Of a stretch of 46,539 nucleotides of DNA, positions 33,723 to 41,980 are shown one piece after another (position 1 is the stretch's first letter; the number at the start of each line of letters is the position of its first letter). Source of the DNA: Virgisporangium aurantiacum (GTDB taxonomy: Bacteria > Actinomycetota > Actinomycetes > Mycobacteriales > Micromonosporaceae). The translations under genes were made by a program, and so were the position numbers. Location of the stretch: positions 1-46,539 of the forward strand of contig NZ_BOPG01000091.1 in the NCBI RefSeq assembly GCF_016863635.1. Reading direction: 5' to 3'. The notes under the pieces were generated by a model. That model had not been told where the DNA came from, did no database searches, and saw only the letters and a program-made list of their open reading frames with translations.

Positions 33723-36002
33723 ATGGCTCAACCGCAGCCCGTTCCGGCCGCACCGGCGGTAGGCGTCGACGAGGTCGTCGCCGCTGTCGCGGACGTGCTC
33801 GGCGTGTCCGAACACGGGATCGATCCGGACATGGCCCTGGTTGACGTCGGGCTCGAGTCGTTCAGCGCGGTCCGGCTGAGGCGTCGGCTGCGCGAACGTG
33901 TCGGGCGCCAACCGGCGTTCACCGACCTGTTCGGTCCGGCGACCTGCCGAACGCTCACGGCGAGCTTGAACGGCGAGGTCGCGGCACCGGAGCAGCCGCC
34001 ACCGTCGGGCACCGTCGTGGTGCCGCAGCCGGTATGGAACGCACTCGATGACGCCGTCCGGGAACACGGACGGGAGATCGGCGTCGTGCTGCTGGCGGCG
34101 GTGGCCCTGACGGCGTCCCGTTGGGTCGGCGGGCGGGTCACCGTCTTGAGCGCGGTCGGCGACGAAACCGGGCGGGCCGTTCACGGTGGCCCTGATCTGA
34201 GCGTCTGGAAGGGCTTCGCCGCCTACGCCGAGGAACTGGCTGAGCACACCGCCGCGGCCGAGCCGTCGGCGGATCTGCGGCAGCGGATCGTCGTCGACGA
34301 GGGTGTCCGCGTCGAGTGGCGGACCGGGAACGCCGACGTCGCCGCGCTGGTGGCACCGATGGCGACCGCGTTCGAGCGGCTGCTTGTCCGCCTCGGCGAG
34401 TCGTCGGCCTGGACCGACCGGTCGCTGGGCTACGACCCGACGATGAACGCGCCGCTGCCGGCCGCCGACCCGCCGTACGGCGACGCCGGCCCGTTGCTGG
34501 CAGACCCGGCCCGGCGGCAAGCGCAGCAGCGCCCCGCGGCGCCGGCCGTCCTCACCGCGGGTGGCGTCACCACCCATCGCGAACTCGATGCGGTCGCCGG
34601 GCACAACGCCTCGGTGCTGGGTGCCTCCGGGGTCGGTCCCGGCGACCTGGTCGCCGTCGCGTTGCCCAAGGGACCCGCGCAGATCGCCGCGGTCTTCGGA
34701 GTCCTGGCGGCCGGTGCCGGGTTCGTTCCGGTCAGCCCGGCCTGGCCGGCCGCACGGGTGGCCGCTATTGCCGCCGCGGCCGGGGTGCGGCACGTCCTCG
34801 TCGGCACGGTGGGTGCAGACCGGTGGCCCGCCGACGTCCGGCGGCACCACGTCGACGTCGACGGCCGGCTGGCCGGCGAGACCGGCGTGGTGACGGGTAC
34901 CGCGAAACCCGATCATCTGGCGTACGCCATCTTCACGTCGGGCTCGACGGGCGTCCCCAAGGGCGTGGCCATCGAGCACCGCGCCGCCCGCACCACCGTC
35001 GACGACATCACCGACCGGTTCGCCGTCTCCGCGGCCGACCGGGTGCTCGGGTTGTCCGCACTGAGCTTCGACCTGTCGATCTACGACATCTTCGGTGTTC
35101 TCGGCGCCGGCGGGGCTCTGGTGCTGCCCGATCCGCAGCGCCTGCAGGATCCGGAGCATTGGCTCGACCTGATCGCCCGGCATCACGTCACCATCTGGAA
35201 CACCGCACCCGCCCTGCTGGAAATGTTCGTCGAGGAAGCGGAAAGCCGGCCTACCGAAGCCGCGGCCGCGCTGGCCTCATTGCGACTCGTGTTGCTGTCG
35301 GGTGACTGGATTCCGGTGACGCTGCCCGACCGCCTCCGGGCGCTCGCCCCGACCGCTGAGGTGGTCAGCCTCGGCGGCGCCACCGAAGCCTCCATCTGGT
35401 CGATCAGTTACCCGATCACGACGGTGGACCCGGACTGGGTCAGCGTCCCGTACGGTCGGGCGCTGCGCGGGCAGAGCTTCCACATCCTCGACGAGGACGG
35501 CGGCCCCTGCCCGGTTGGCCAGGTCGGTGAGCTGTTCATCGGTGGCGCCGGACTGGCACGTGGCTATCTGGGCGACGAGGAACAGACCCGCGACCGGTTC
35601 GCCGTTCACGACGTGCTGGGGGAGCGTCTGTACCGGACCGGAGACGTCGGGCGGTGGCGCACCGACGGCGAGATCGAGTTCCTCGGCCGCACCGACCGGC
35701 AGGTCAAGGTTCAGGGCTACCGGATCGAACTCGGCGAACTGGAGTCCGTCGCGAACCGGCTGCCCGGGGTGCGCCAGTGCGTCGCCGCGACGACCGTCGG
35801 CCCCGACGGCCTGCGCCGTCTCGTCGCGTACGTGGTGATGCGTGACGCCGCCACCGCGCCCACCGAAGCGGATCTGCGGGCCGAGTTCCGCCGGCACCTG
35901 CCCGACTACATGGTGCCGACCTGGATCATGCCGCTGCAGGCCCTTCCGGTGACCGCCAACGGAAAGATCGACCACGCCGCCCTGCCGGAGCCACGGTCAT
36001 GA
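33723..36002 (+). CDS. NRPS-like protein: carrier – degenerate cyclization remnant – cysteine adenylation domain
   Basis: 759 residues, ATG 33723. Residues ~15-82 form a carrier domain with phosphopantetheine Ser46 in VGLESFSAV. Residues ~100-235 resemble the second half of a Cy domain (VWNALDDAVREHG, DEGVRVEWRTGN), but the catalytic DxxxxD motif is missing. Residues ~262-756 are a full adenylation domain: A3 FTSGSTGVPKG, A4 FDLSIYDIFG, A5 GGATEASIWS, A7 YRTGDVGRW, A8 QVKVQGYRIELGE, A10 Lys748. The specificity positions D450 L451 Y454 N493 L524 S526 L550 I558 W559 K748 give DLYNLSLIWK, the established cysteine code. The enzyme should load cysteine on a carrier, possibly its own. Selenocysteine is a conceivable substrate in this locus. 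It overlaps the methyltransferase gene. Confidence 0.92.
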   Translation: MAQPQPVPAAPAVGVDEVVAAVADVLGVSEHGIDPDMALVDVGLESFSAVRLRRRLRERVGRQPAFTDLFGPATCRTLTASLNGEVAAPEQPPPSGTVVVPQPVWNALDDAVREHGREIGVVLLAAVALTASRWVGGRVTVLSAVGDETGRAVHGGPDLSVWKGFAAYAEELAEHTAAAEPSADLRQRIVVDEGVRVEWRTGNADVAALVAPMATAFERLLVRLGESSAWTDRSLGYDPTMNAPLPAADPPYGDAGPLLADPARRQAQQRPAAPAVLTAGGVTTHRELDAVAGHNASVLGASGVGPGDLVAVALPKGPAQIAAVFGVLAAGAGFVPVSPAWPAARVAAIAAAAGVRHVLVGTVGADRWPADVRRHHVDVDGRLAGETGVVTGTAKPDHLAYAIFTSGSTGVPKGVAIEHRAARTTVDDITDRFAVSAADRVLGLSALSFDLSIYDIFGVLGAGGALVLPDPQRLQDPEHWLDLIARHHVTIWNTAPALLEMFVEEAESRPTEAAAALASLRLVLLSGDWIPVTLPDRLRALAPTAEVVSLGGATEASIWSISYPITTVDPDWVSVPYGRALRGQSFHILDEDGGPCPVGQVGELFIGGAGLARGYLGDEEQTRDRFAVHDVLGERLYRTGDVGRWRTDGEIEFLGRTDRQVKVQGYRIELGELESVANRLPGVRQCVAATTVGPDGLRRLVAYVVMRDAATAPTEADLRAEFRRHLPDYMVPTWIMPLQALPVTANGKIDHAALPEPRS

Positions 36003-37333
36003 CCGCCGCGACGACCGCAGCCATGACGGCCGCCCTGATCAAGGACCACCCGTGGGTCGGCCATGTCGAGGTGCGTGACGGCACGGTGTTCGTCCACCCG
36101 GCCGCCGGCCTGACCGGGCTGCGGCCCGAACCGGGCCCGCTGCTGGCGGAGTTCCTCACCAACTGGGCCGAGATCTACGACTGGGTCTACGGGTCCGGCG
36201 ACGCGACCGCGGCGGACGATCTCGACTTCTCCGGCTGGCGCGCCTCGGACACCGGGAAGCCGCTGCCCGTGGAGCACATGACGGAGTGGCTGGACCGGAC
36301 GGTCGAACTGGTCCTGCGTGGGGAGCCCCGTACGGTGCTGGAGCTGGGATCGGGCAGCGGCCTGCTCCTGCAGCGTCTGCATCCGCACCTGGCCGGGTAT
36401 GTCGGCACCGACGTCTCGGAGGCGTCCGTCGCTCGGCTGTCCGGGATGAGGCTGCCCCGGTCGGCCATCGTGCCGGCGGCCGCCCACGAGATCACCTCTG
36501 CCGCCGTGCGTGACGCGCTCGATGCTGTCGTCGGCCCCGGCGCGGCGCCGGACTGCGTGCTGCTGAACTCGGTCACCCAGCACTTCCCCGACACGGCCTA
36601 CCTGCGTGCCGTGCTGGACGCGGCGATCGGCGCCGTGCGCGCCGGTGGCACGGTGGTGGTCGGCGACATCCGGCACGCCGGACTGCTGCGTGACCACCAT
36701 CGGTGGCTCGCCGCCGCCGATGCGACCGGCAGTTCGGCCGACCTCGAACGTCGGGTGACCGCCCGCGTCGAGGCCGAGGAGGAGTTCCTGGCCGACCCAC
36801 GGCTGCTCGCCTCGATCGCGGCCGGCCACGAGCGTCCGGTGTCCATCAGCCTGCACGCCAAGACCCTGCGCGACGACACCGAACTGACCCGCTACCGCTA
36901 CGACGCCGTCCTGCACGTCGAGCCGACGGCGGTTCCCGAGGCCGTGCCGGTGTCGTGGGCCGACCTTCCCGGCCCGGACCGGCTCGCCGGGCTGCGTCAC
37001 CGCCTCGACCTCGAACCGCGGCTGTTCGTCACCGGCATCCCCAACTCCCTCCTGGCCGCCGACCCCACCGCCGTGACGGCCTCCGGTGTTCGGGAGGCCG
37101 TCGCCGGAACCGGCGCTGTGGTCGGCATCGACGTCACCGACCCGGCCCTGCTGACGGCCGGCTCGCCCAGCACGGCCAGCCGCCCACCGGCCGCCACGAT
37201 CGCACGCGACGACATCACCCTCGCCCACGAACCGCTCACCCGGTTTGTCGAACGGAGGCTGCACCAGGCCCTCGGCGACCATCTCCGACGGGCCGGGGCC
37301 AGCCTCCCCGACATCAGGGTGGTGCGGCCGTGA
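35999..37333 (+). CDS. Stand-alone NRPS-type SAM methyltransferase
   Basis: 444 residues, ATG 35999 overlapping the NRPS stop. The SAM motif VLELGSGSG lies at residues 113-121, preceded by YDWVYGSG and FSGWRASDTGKPLP as in methyltransferase domains embedded in NRPS adenylation domains. After the fold comes LFVTGIPNSLLAAD. The final ITLAHEPLTRFVERRLHQAL resembles the point where an interrupted adenylation domain resumes. It therefore looks like a domain split out of an A-MT-A enzyme. It probably methylates the carrier-bound cysteine or a derived ring (C-, N-, S- or Se-methylation cannot be told). Confidence 0.85.
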   Translation: MTAATTAAMTAALIKDHPWVGHVEVRDGTVFVHPAAGLTGLRPEPGPLLAEFLTNWAEIYDWVYGSGDATAADDLDFSGWRASDTGKPLPVEHMTEWLDRTVELVLRGEPRTVLELGSGSGLLLQRLHPHLAGYVGTDVSEASVARLSGMRLPRSAIVPAAAHEITSAAVRDALDAVVGPGAAPDCVLLNSVTQHFPDTAYLRAVLDAAIGAVRAGGTVVVGDIRHAGLLRDHHRWLAAADATGSSADLERRVTARVEAEEEFLADPRLLASIAAGHERPVSISLHAKTLRDDTELTRYRYDAVLHVEPTAVPEAVPVSWADLPGPDRLAGLRHRLDLEPRLFVTGIPNSLLAADPTAVTASGVREAVAGTGAVVGIDVTDPALLTAGSPSTASRPPAATIARDDITLAHEPLTRFVERRLHQALGDHLRRAGASLPDIRVVRP

Positions 37334-38100
37334 CCCGCCGACTCGCGTGGCTTCCGAGCCTGGACCCGGCCGACACGGTGCGGCCGCGGGTGTTCTGTCT
37401 GCACGCCGCGGGTGGCAGTACGGCGGCGTTCGTCCGGTGGCGGTCCCGCCTCGCTGATCATGCCCAGGTGGTTCCGGTCGAACTTCCCGGACACCGCAAC
37501 CGGCTCACCGAGCCGCTGCACCACCACATCGGGCCGCTCGTCGACGACCTGGCCGCGGACCTACGCGCCGTCGCCGACGTTCCCTACGTGCTCGTCGGTA
37601 CCAGCATGGGTGCCCTGATCGCGTTCGAGTTCGCCCGCCGCATCGGCCCCGCCACGCCACCACCGGCACACCTCGTGGTCGCGTCCTGTCCGTCGCCACG
37701 AGTGCGTCGCGTCGCCGAGGCGCACGAACTCAGTGACGACGACTTCCTCAGCCACCTGCGGCGCATGGGCGCGACCCCGTCCGACGTGCTCGACTCCCCG
37801 GAACTCACCGAGTTGCTGTTGCCCGCCTGGCGTGCCGACTTCACCGTCGTCGAGACCTACGGCTACCGGCCCGGACCCGCGATCTCAGTGCCGATCACCG
37901 TGGTCGCCGGACGACACGATCCGTACCTTCCGCCCGGCGACCCCGACCGGTGGCAGGTCGAGACCACCGGAGCGTTCCGTCGGGTCGACGTCGACGCCGG
38001 GCATTTCTTCTTCCTCGACGAGCACTCGCCGATGCTGCTCGATGTCATTTCTGAAACTGTCACCGGACTGCGGTCGGGAGGTGTTCTCTCTGGTCGTTGA
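37330..38100 (+). CDS. Type II thioesterase
   Basis: 256 residues, GTG 37330 overlapping the previous stop. Alpha/beta-hydrolase of the RifR/GrsT type: FCLHAAGGS oxyanion motif, nucleophile Ser92 in GTSMGA, Asp197 in AGRHDPYLP and His225 in DAGHFFFLDE. Such enzymes clear wrongly loaded carriers or release products. It is the last gene of the tightly overlapping NRPS–MT–TE set. A 161-bp AT-richer gap follows. Confidence 0.9.
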   Translation: MTRRLAWLPSLDPADTVRPRVFCLHAAGGSTAAFVRWRSRLADHAQVVPVELPGHRNRLTEPLHHHIGPLVDDLAADLRAVADVPYVLVGTSMGALIAFEFARRIGPATPPPAHLVVASCPSPRVRRVAEAHELSDDDFLSHLRRMGATPSDVLDSPELTELLLPAWRADFTVVETYGYRPGPAISVPITVVAGRHDPYLPPGDPDRWQVETTGAFRRVDVDAGHFFFLDEHSPMLLDVISETVTGLRSGGVLSGR

Positions 38101-38146
38101 GACAATTGTCATGCCTGACAGAACACCGCTCGGAAATGTCGCTGAA

Positions 38147-38192
38147 GGCTGTTCAAATATCGATGGAAAGCAATTAAAGGTATCGAACAGCC
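38147..38192. promoter_or_regulatory. Inverted repeat in the leader before the selenoprotein gene
   Basis: GGCTGTTC (38147-38154) pairs with GAACAGCC (38185-38192) around a 30-nt AT-rich loop. A further palindrome, GACAATTGTC, sits at 38101-38110. It may be a regulator site or RNA hairpin; the stretch is clearly AT-richer than its surroundings and is the likely promoter zone of the next gene. Confidence 0.45.
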
Positions 38193-38211
38193 GTGTTAGA
38201 TTCGTCATTGA

Positions 38212-38234
38212 GAAGCGCTCGATCGGAGCGCTTC
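38212..38234. promoter_or_regulatory. Strong hairpin in the 5' leader of the selenoprotein gene
   Basis: GAAGCGCTC pairs perfectly with GAGCGCTTC around GATCG: 9 bp, 5-nt loop. It ends 28 nt before the proposed GTG start. It could end transcription from the thioesterase gene or control the selenoprotein mRNA. Confidence 0.5.
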
Positions 38235-38261
38235 GCGGAAAGTGGAAAGGTGGTGGAAAAA

Positions 38262-38867
38262 GTGACGTTGACCGTTGACGAGGTCTTGGCGCGGGCCGAT
38301 GTGCCCGAGCCCGCGGATCGCGTGATCTTCAAGGTCGACGAGCTGTATGGGCTCTCGGCGGGAACCAAGTTCCCGTTGAACAAAACAGAGTCCATCGACA
38401 CGGGGCCTATGTCGATGACGATGGACCCGAAGGCCGACCCGGCCACGAACGTGGGCATGGTCGACTTCACCAGCAAATCGCTGCGGGTCCGCTACGGCGT
38501 CCAGGTCGTGTTCCCCGGCCTGCACGAACTGGTGATGAGCGGTAAGCACGATCTGGACCTGCTGGGTCCGGTGCGGGCGATCGCGACCGACGAGTGCACC
38601 CTCACGCCGGACTTCTCCGGCTGGCGCGCGCTCGGCTGCCTGGAACTACTGCCCGGGTCCATGTGGACCGGCGCAAAAGGCGGTTGAGACGGTCGAATCA
38701 CCTCCAGTTTGGAGGACTCGCTCGTAGTACTGAAAGACGGACGACCCACCCGGGTCGCCTACGAGACCACGTTCCTGGTGCAGTTCCCGGAACACCTCGG
38801 AGGCGGCGACATCACGATCGACTTCGTCGGGGCCATGGTCCTGGTGCCCCTCATGGGCGTGAAGTAG
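38262..38867 (+). CDS. Candidate new selenoprotein (in-frame TGA = Sec142)
   Basis: A continuous 201-residue frame from GTG 38262 (ggtgg a few nt upstream; GTG 38253 is an alternative) to TAG 38865-38867, interrupted only by TGA at 38685-38687. Upstream of TGA it reads DFSGWRALGCLELLPGSMW and then TGAKGG; downstream, in the same frame, DGRITSSLEDSLVVLKDG and on to FVGAMVLVPLMGVK. The 59 downstream codons have coding-type composition but no convincing start of their own. Third-position GC drops in roughly the first 20 codons after TGA and then recovers, as expected where RNA structure constrains codons. A SECIS-like hairpin sits at the right distance. No signal peptide or membrane helix; the protein looks beta-rich. 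I recognise no family. If Sec is not inserted, the product is a 141-residue truncated protein. Confidence 0.8.
38685..38720 (+). promoter_or_regulatory. Sec codon and putative bacterial SECIS element
   Basis: TGA at 38685-38687. From 38701, CCTCCA pairs with TGGAGG (38710-38715), closing a GTT loop (38707-38709). A lower stem CGA/TCG (38694-38696 with 38718-38720) extends it across a small internal loop. The loop's first base is G, 20 nt after the TGA, inside the 16-37 nt range described for bacterial SECIS elements. Confidence 0.75.
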
Positions 38868-38878
38868 ATCGACGTCGC

Positions 38879-38923
38879 GCAGCGGCGCTCCGGGGAGTCG
38901 GGAACCGTCCCGGGCGCCGCTGC
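38879..38923 (+). terminator. Hairpin after the selenoprotein gene
   Basis: GCAGCGGCGC (38879-38888) pairs with GCGCCGCTGC (38914-38923), and inner CCGGGGA/TCCCGG-type pairing strengthens it. It starts 11 nt after the TAG, suggesting the selenoprotein is its own transcript or is attenuated from the genes downstream. Confidence 0.7.
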
Positions 38924-38967
38924 CCGCACGTACCACGTATTCGGGCCGGCACGGCGGAAGCGAGACC

Positions 38968-40002
38968 ATGTACGTCAGGAACGAACCACCCTGGTTCGCG
39001 TTTCTCATCCACCCACGTGACCTCGACGACCTGCGTCGTTGGAAGGGCAGCCGGCTCCTGCGTCAGTACAGCGACTCCGACGAGGAGTTCGTTGCCAAGG
39101 CGACCACGATGGAAGCCAACGTCTCCGGCGAGGTGCTGTTCGGGTTCGGATCGGCGCGCGGCGAGCTGATCGGCGTCATGCGCATGCCGCACCAGGTGAT
39201 GGGCCCGGGCGGCCGCAGCGCCGTCGCCGAGGCCGTCGCGTTCGCGGTCGACCGCGGTGCCAAGGTCATCGGACTCGGCGCGCTCACCGCTCCCGCCACC
39301 GCGGCCGGCAAAGGCGTGGTGCGGCACATTCCCAGCGGAGTCGCCCTGACCACCGGCAACGGCTACACCGCCGCGGTGTCCCGGCACAACGTCGTCACCG
39401 CCGTCGACAGCCTCGGCCTGAACCGCCCCGCGCACGTCGCCGTGCTGGGCGCCACCGGGTCGGTCGGTGTCCCCGCCTCCCACCTGCTGGTGCGAGAGGG
39501 CTTCGACGTCACCGTGATCGGGCGCAACCTCGGCCGGGTCCGTGCCACCCTCGGTGACCTGGACGGCGAAGCGGCCTTCGCCGACTCGCTCGACCCGCTG
39601 CAGAAGGCCGACGTCGTCCTCGTGCTGACCAGCGAGACCGCAGCCTTGCTGCGGCCGCCTGACGTGCGGCCCGGAACGATCATCGTCGACGTCACCCAGC
39701 CGCAGAACATCTCCGCGGCAACCGAGGCGGAGTTCGCCGAACACGGCGTACGCGTGCTTCCGGGTGGCCTGGTCCACATCGACAGGTACCGCAGCACCTA
39801 CGACTTCGCGCTGCCGATCCCCGGCGCCGCGTTCGCCTGCCTCGCCGAGACGTACCTGCGCGCCCGAGAGGGCCTGCGCGAGCACTCCGTCGGCGCACCC
39901 CGGCCCGAGGTGGCCCTGCACATGGAACAGATCGCAGGACGTCACGGCGTCCGCCCCGCACCCCTCGACGTCACGTCCCCGCTCAAAGGAGGCCGGCGAT
40001 GA
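38968..40002 (+). CDS. Acyl-ACP-reductase-like NAD(P)H-dependent thioester reductase
   Basis: 344 residues, ATG 38968. The layout matches cyanobacterial-type long-chain acyl-ACP reductases (AAR): N-terminal FAFLIHPRDLDDLRRW, LGALTAPATAAGKGV, SGVALTTGNGYTAAV, Rossmann GATGSVG at 161-167, and Cys291 in AAFACLAETY, where AARs keep the cysteine that takes the acyl group. Such enzymes reduce carrier-bound thioesters to aldehydes. In this setting it could release or process a carrier-bound cysteine-derived product. It could instead be a relative with a different substrate. Its 3' end overlaps the ABC ATPase gene by 4 nt. Confidence 0.75.
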   Translation: MYVRNEPPWFAFLIHPRDLDDLRRWKGSRLLRQYSDSDEEFVAKATTMEANVSGEVLFGFGSARGELIGVMRMPHQVMGPGGRSAVAEAVAFAVDRGAKVIGLGALTAPATAAGKGVVRHIPSGVALTTGNGYTAAVSRHNVVTAVDSLGLNRPAHVAVLGATGSVGVPASHLLVREGFDVTVIGRNLGRVRATLGDLDGEAAFADSLDPLQKADVVLVLTSETAALLRPPDVRPGTIIVDVTQPQNISAATEAEFAEHGVRVLPGGLVHIDRYRSTYDFALPIPGAAFACLAETYLRAREGLREHSVGAPRPEVALHMEQIAGRHGVRPAPLDVTSPLKGGRR

Positions 40003-41195
40003 CGATCCACGCCGACAGAGACACCAGCACCGAAGATCCGGCGACCAAGCCGGCTGACACGCCCGCCGACCAGCCCGTGGCGACCCCGGCGCGCCCCACC
40101 ATCCGCAGCCGTGCCTGGATGTTCGTCTGCAGGCTCGCGGGTTGTGAGGTGGACGCGCCGGCCGCGAAGGCGCCCGCCGATCCGGGCGTCGTGTTCGAGT
40201 CTTCGAAGGAACCGGCGGCCGTGCTCGCCGACCAGCTCACCAAGACCTACTCCGGCGGGGTCACCGCGGCGCGGGACGTGAGCCTGCGCGCGGAGGCGGG
40301 TGAGATCGTCGCCGTCGTCGGACCGAACGGCGCCGGGAAGTCCACGACGCTGAACATGATCAGCGGCCTGCTGCATCCGACGAGCGGGTCGGCCACCGTC
40401 GCGGACGTGCCGACCACCGACACCAGGCGGCTCGGCGTCGTTCTCGGCGTGGCGCTGCAGACCTCCGGCCTCGACCCGGCGATGACCGGCCTCGAACACT
40501 TCGAGGTCCAGGGCGCGCTCTACGGGCTGAGTCGGACCGTCGCGGCGCAACGCACCAAGACGCTGATCGAGACCTTCGGGCTGACCCCGTACGCGAACCG
40601 GCAGGCCTCGCAGTACTCCATCGGTCTGCAGCGTCGTCTTGTCCTCGCCCTTGCCCTGGTGCACGAGCCTCAGGTCCTCGTGCTGGACGAGCCGACCGCC
40701 GGCCTCGACCCGCAGAGTCGCCGGATGGTGTGGGAGATGCTCGAACAACTGCGCGGGCAGGGACGCACCATCATCTTCAGCACCCAGTTGCTGGAGGAGG
40801 CGGACATGCTCGCGCAACGCATCTACGTCATCTCCGACGGCAAGGTGGTCGCCGAGGGCTCACCCGCCCAACTGCGCAGGACCTTCGGCGAGCAGTCGAT
40901 CCGCGTCCGCGTTCCGGGATCTCTCGATCCGGCGGAGGCCGCGCTCGCCGGGTTGCCGACGCTGACGGACCCCCGCCGCGACGGGGACAGTCTCGTCTAC
41001 ACCGTCGGCGACGCCAACCCGGACGTCACCGCGGTCGCGACGCGCCTCACGGAGGCCGGGATCGACTACGTCGAGATCGCGGTCGGTCGGCCGTCGCTCG
41101 AGGACGCGTTCGTCCGGCTCACCGGCGACGGCGTGCGAGTCGAGCCGCTGCTCACCATGGGATCGAACGGAGGCCCACTGTGTCGGTGCAGCTGA
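39999..41195 (+). CDS. DrrA-type ABC exporter ATPase with N-terminal extension
   Basis: 398 residues, ATG 39999 behind aaaggagg. A ~75-residue Pro/Ala/Thr-rich extension with a hydrophobic WMFVCRLAGCE patch (Cys44, Cys49) precedes the ATPase domain. Walker A GPNGAGKST is at 108-116, Walker B LVLDEPTAGLDP, followed by a C-terminal DrrA-like domain (VEIAVGRPSLEDAFVRLTG). The usual LSGGQ signature is replaced by YSIGLQRR. The switch position reads STQLLEE (Gln instead of His). It pairs with the permease at 41180 to export a small molecule. Confidence 0.87.
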   Translation: MTIHADRDTSTEDPATKPADTPADQPVATPARPTIRSRAWMFVCRLAGCEVDAPAAKAPADPGVVFESSKEPAAVLADQLTKTYSGGVTAARDVSLRAEAGEIVAVVGPNGAGKSTTLNMISGLLHPTSGSATVADVPTTDTRRLGVVLGVALQTSGLDPAMTGLEHFEVQGALYGLSRTVAAQRTKTLIETFGLTPYANRQASQYSIGLQRRLVLALALVHEPQVLVLDEPTAGLDPQSRRMVWEMLEQLRGQGRTIIFSTQLLEEADMLAQRIYVISDGKVVAEGSPAQLRRTFGEQSIRVRVPGSLDPAEAALAGLPTLTDPRRDGDSLVYTVGDANPDVTAVATRLTEAGIDYVEIAVGRPSLEDAFVRLTGDGVRVEPLLTMGSNGGPLCRCS

Positions 41196-41980
41196 ACGCC
41201 CCCGCCTCGGGGATCACGGGGCTCTTCTCGACGATGTACCGGCGGGCGGTCCGCGAGACCCGGCGGATCATCCTGGTCGTCACGGCAGTGCCGCTGATCG
41301 TGCCGATCTTCATGCTGGTCGTCTTCTCCAACGTCTTCGCGCCCATCATGGGCACCGCCGGATTCGCGGGTGCGCCGAACTACGTCACCTACATCGCGCC
41401 CGGCGCGATGCTGATGGCGGTGATGCTGTCGGCCACCGGCGCCGTGAGTGTCGCCGTGGAACGCCAGACCGGCTTCTACGACCGCATGCGGATCTCCCCG
41501 CGCGGCCCCCGCTACAGCAACGTGGCCCGTCGCGTGGCCGACGCCACCAAGTTGTTCATGTTCGCCCTCGTCCTGGTCGTCGTCTCCTTCCTCGCCGGCG
41601 CCTCCACCGAGCACTGGCTGCTGGCGCTGGTGGTCGGCACGGTGATCCCGACACTGTGGGGATTCGTCTACGGCGGCTTCTCCTTCGCTCTGTGCCTGCG
41701 CACAGGGAAGGCGGAACTCGCCGAGGCGGTGCTGCCCGCCTTCTTCCCCCTGATCTTCGTGAGCTCCGCGTTCGTGCCGGTGGCGCTGCTGCCCCCGTGG
41801 ATGGAGACGGTGGCCCGGTACAACCCGCTGACCTACCTCGTCGACACCATCCGGCAGGCGTATCTCGGCGACGTCCGGGCCTCGTCCCTGGGCTGGGCGA
41901 TCCTCAGCATCGTCATCGTCGGCGTGGCCAGCCAGTTGCTCATCATGGAGGCCGAACGGAAGGTGGCACGCACCCGATGA
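41180..41980 (+). CDS. ABC-2 type exporter permease
   Basis: 266 residues, GTG 41180 behind acggagg, overlapping the ATPase gene by 16 nt. Six hydrophobic segments, with the ABC-2 typical late region AEAVLPAFFPLIFVSSAFVP and NPLTYLVDTIRQ. It forms the membrane part of the exporter with the preceding ATPase. It overlaps the next gene by ATGA. Confidence 0.88.
   Translation: MSVQLNAPASGITGLFSTMYRRAVRETRRIILVVTAVPLIVPIFMLVVFSNVFAPIMGTAGFAGAPNYVTYIAPGAMLMAVMLSATGAVSVAVERQTGFYDRMRISPRGPRYSNVARRVADATKLFMFALVLVVVSFLAGASTEHWLLALVVGTVIPTLWGFVYGGFSFALCLRTGKAELAEAVLPAFFPLIFVSSAFVPVALLPPWMETVARYNPLTYLVDTIRQAYLGDVRASSLGWAILSIVIVGVASQLLIMEAERKVARTR

Noticed and set aside
33162..35186. Open frame of 674 codons antisense to the MMPL and NRPS genes
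   Set aside because: Shadow composition; the plus-strand genes have full motif sets.
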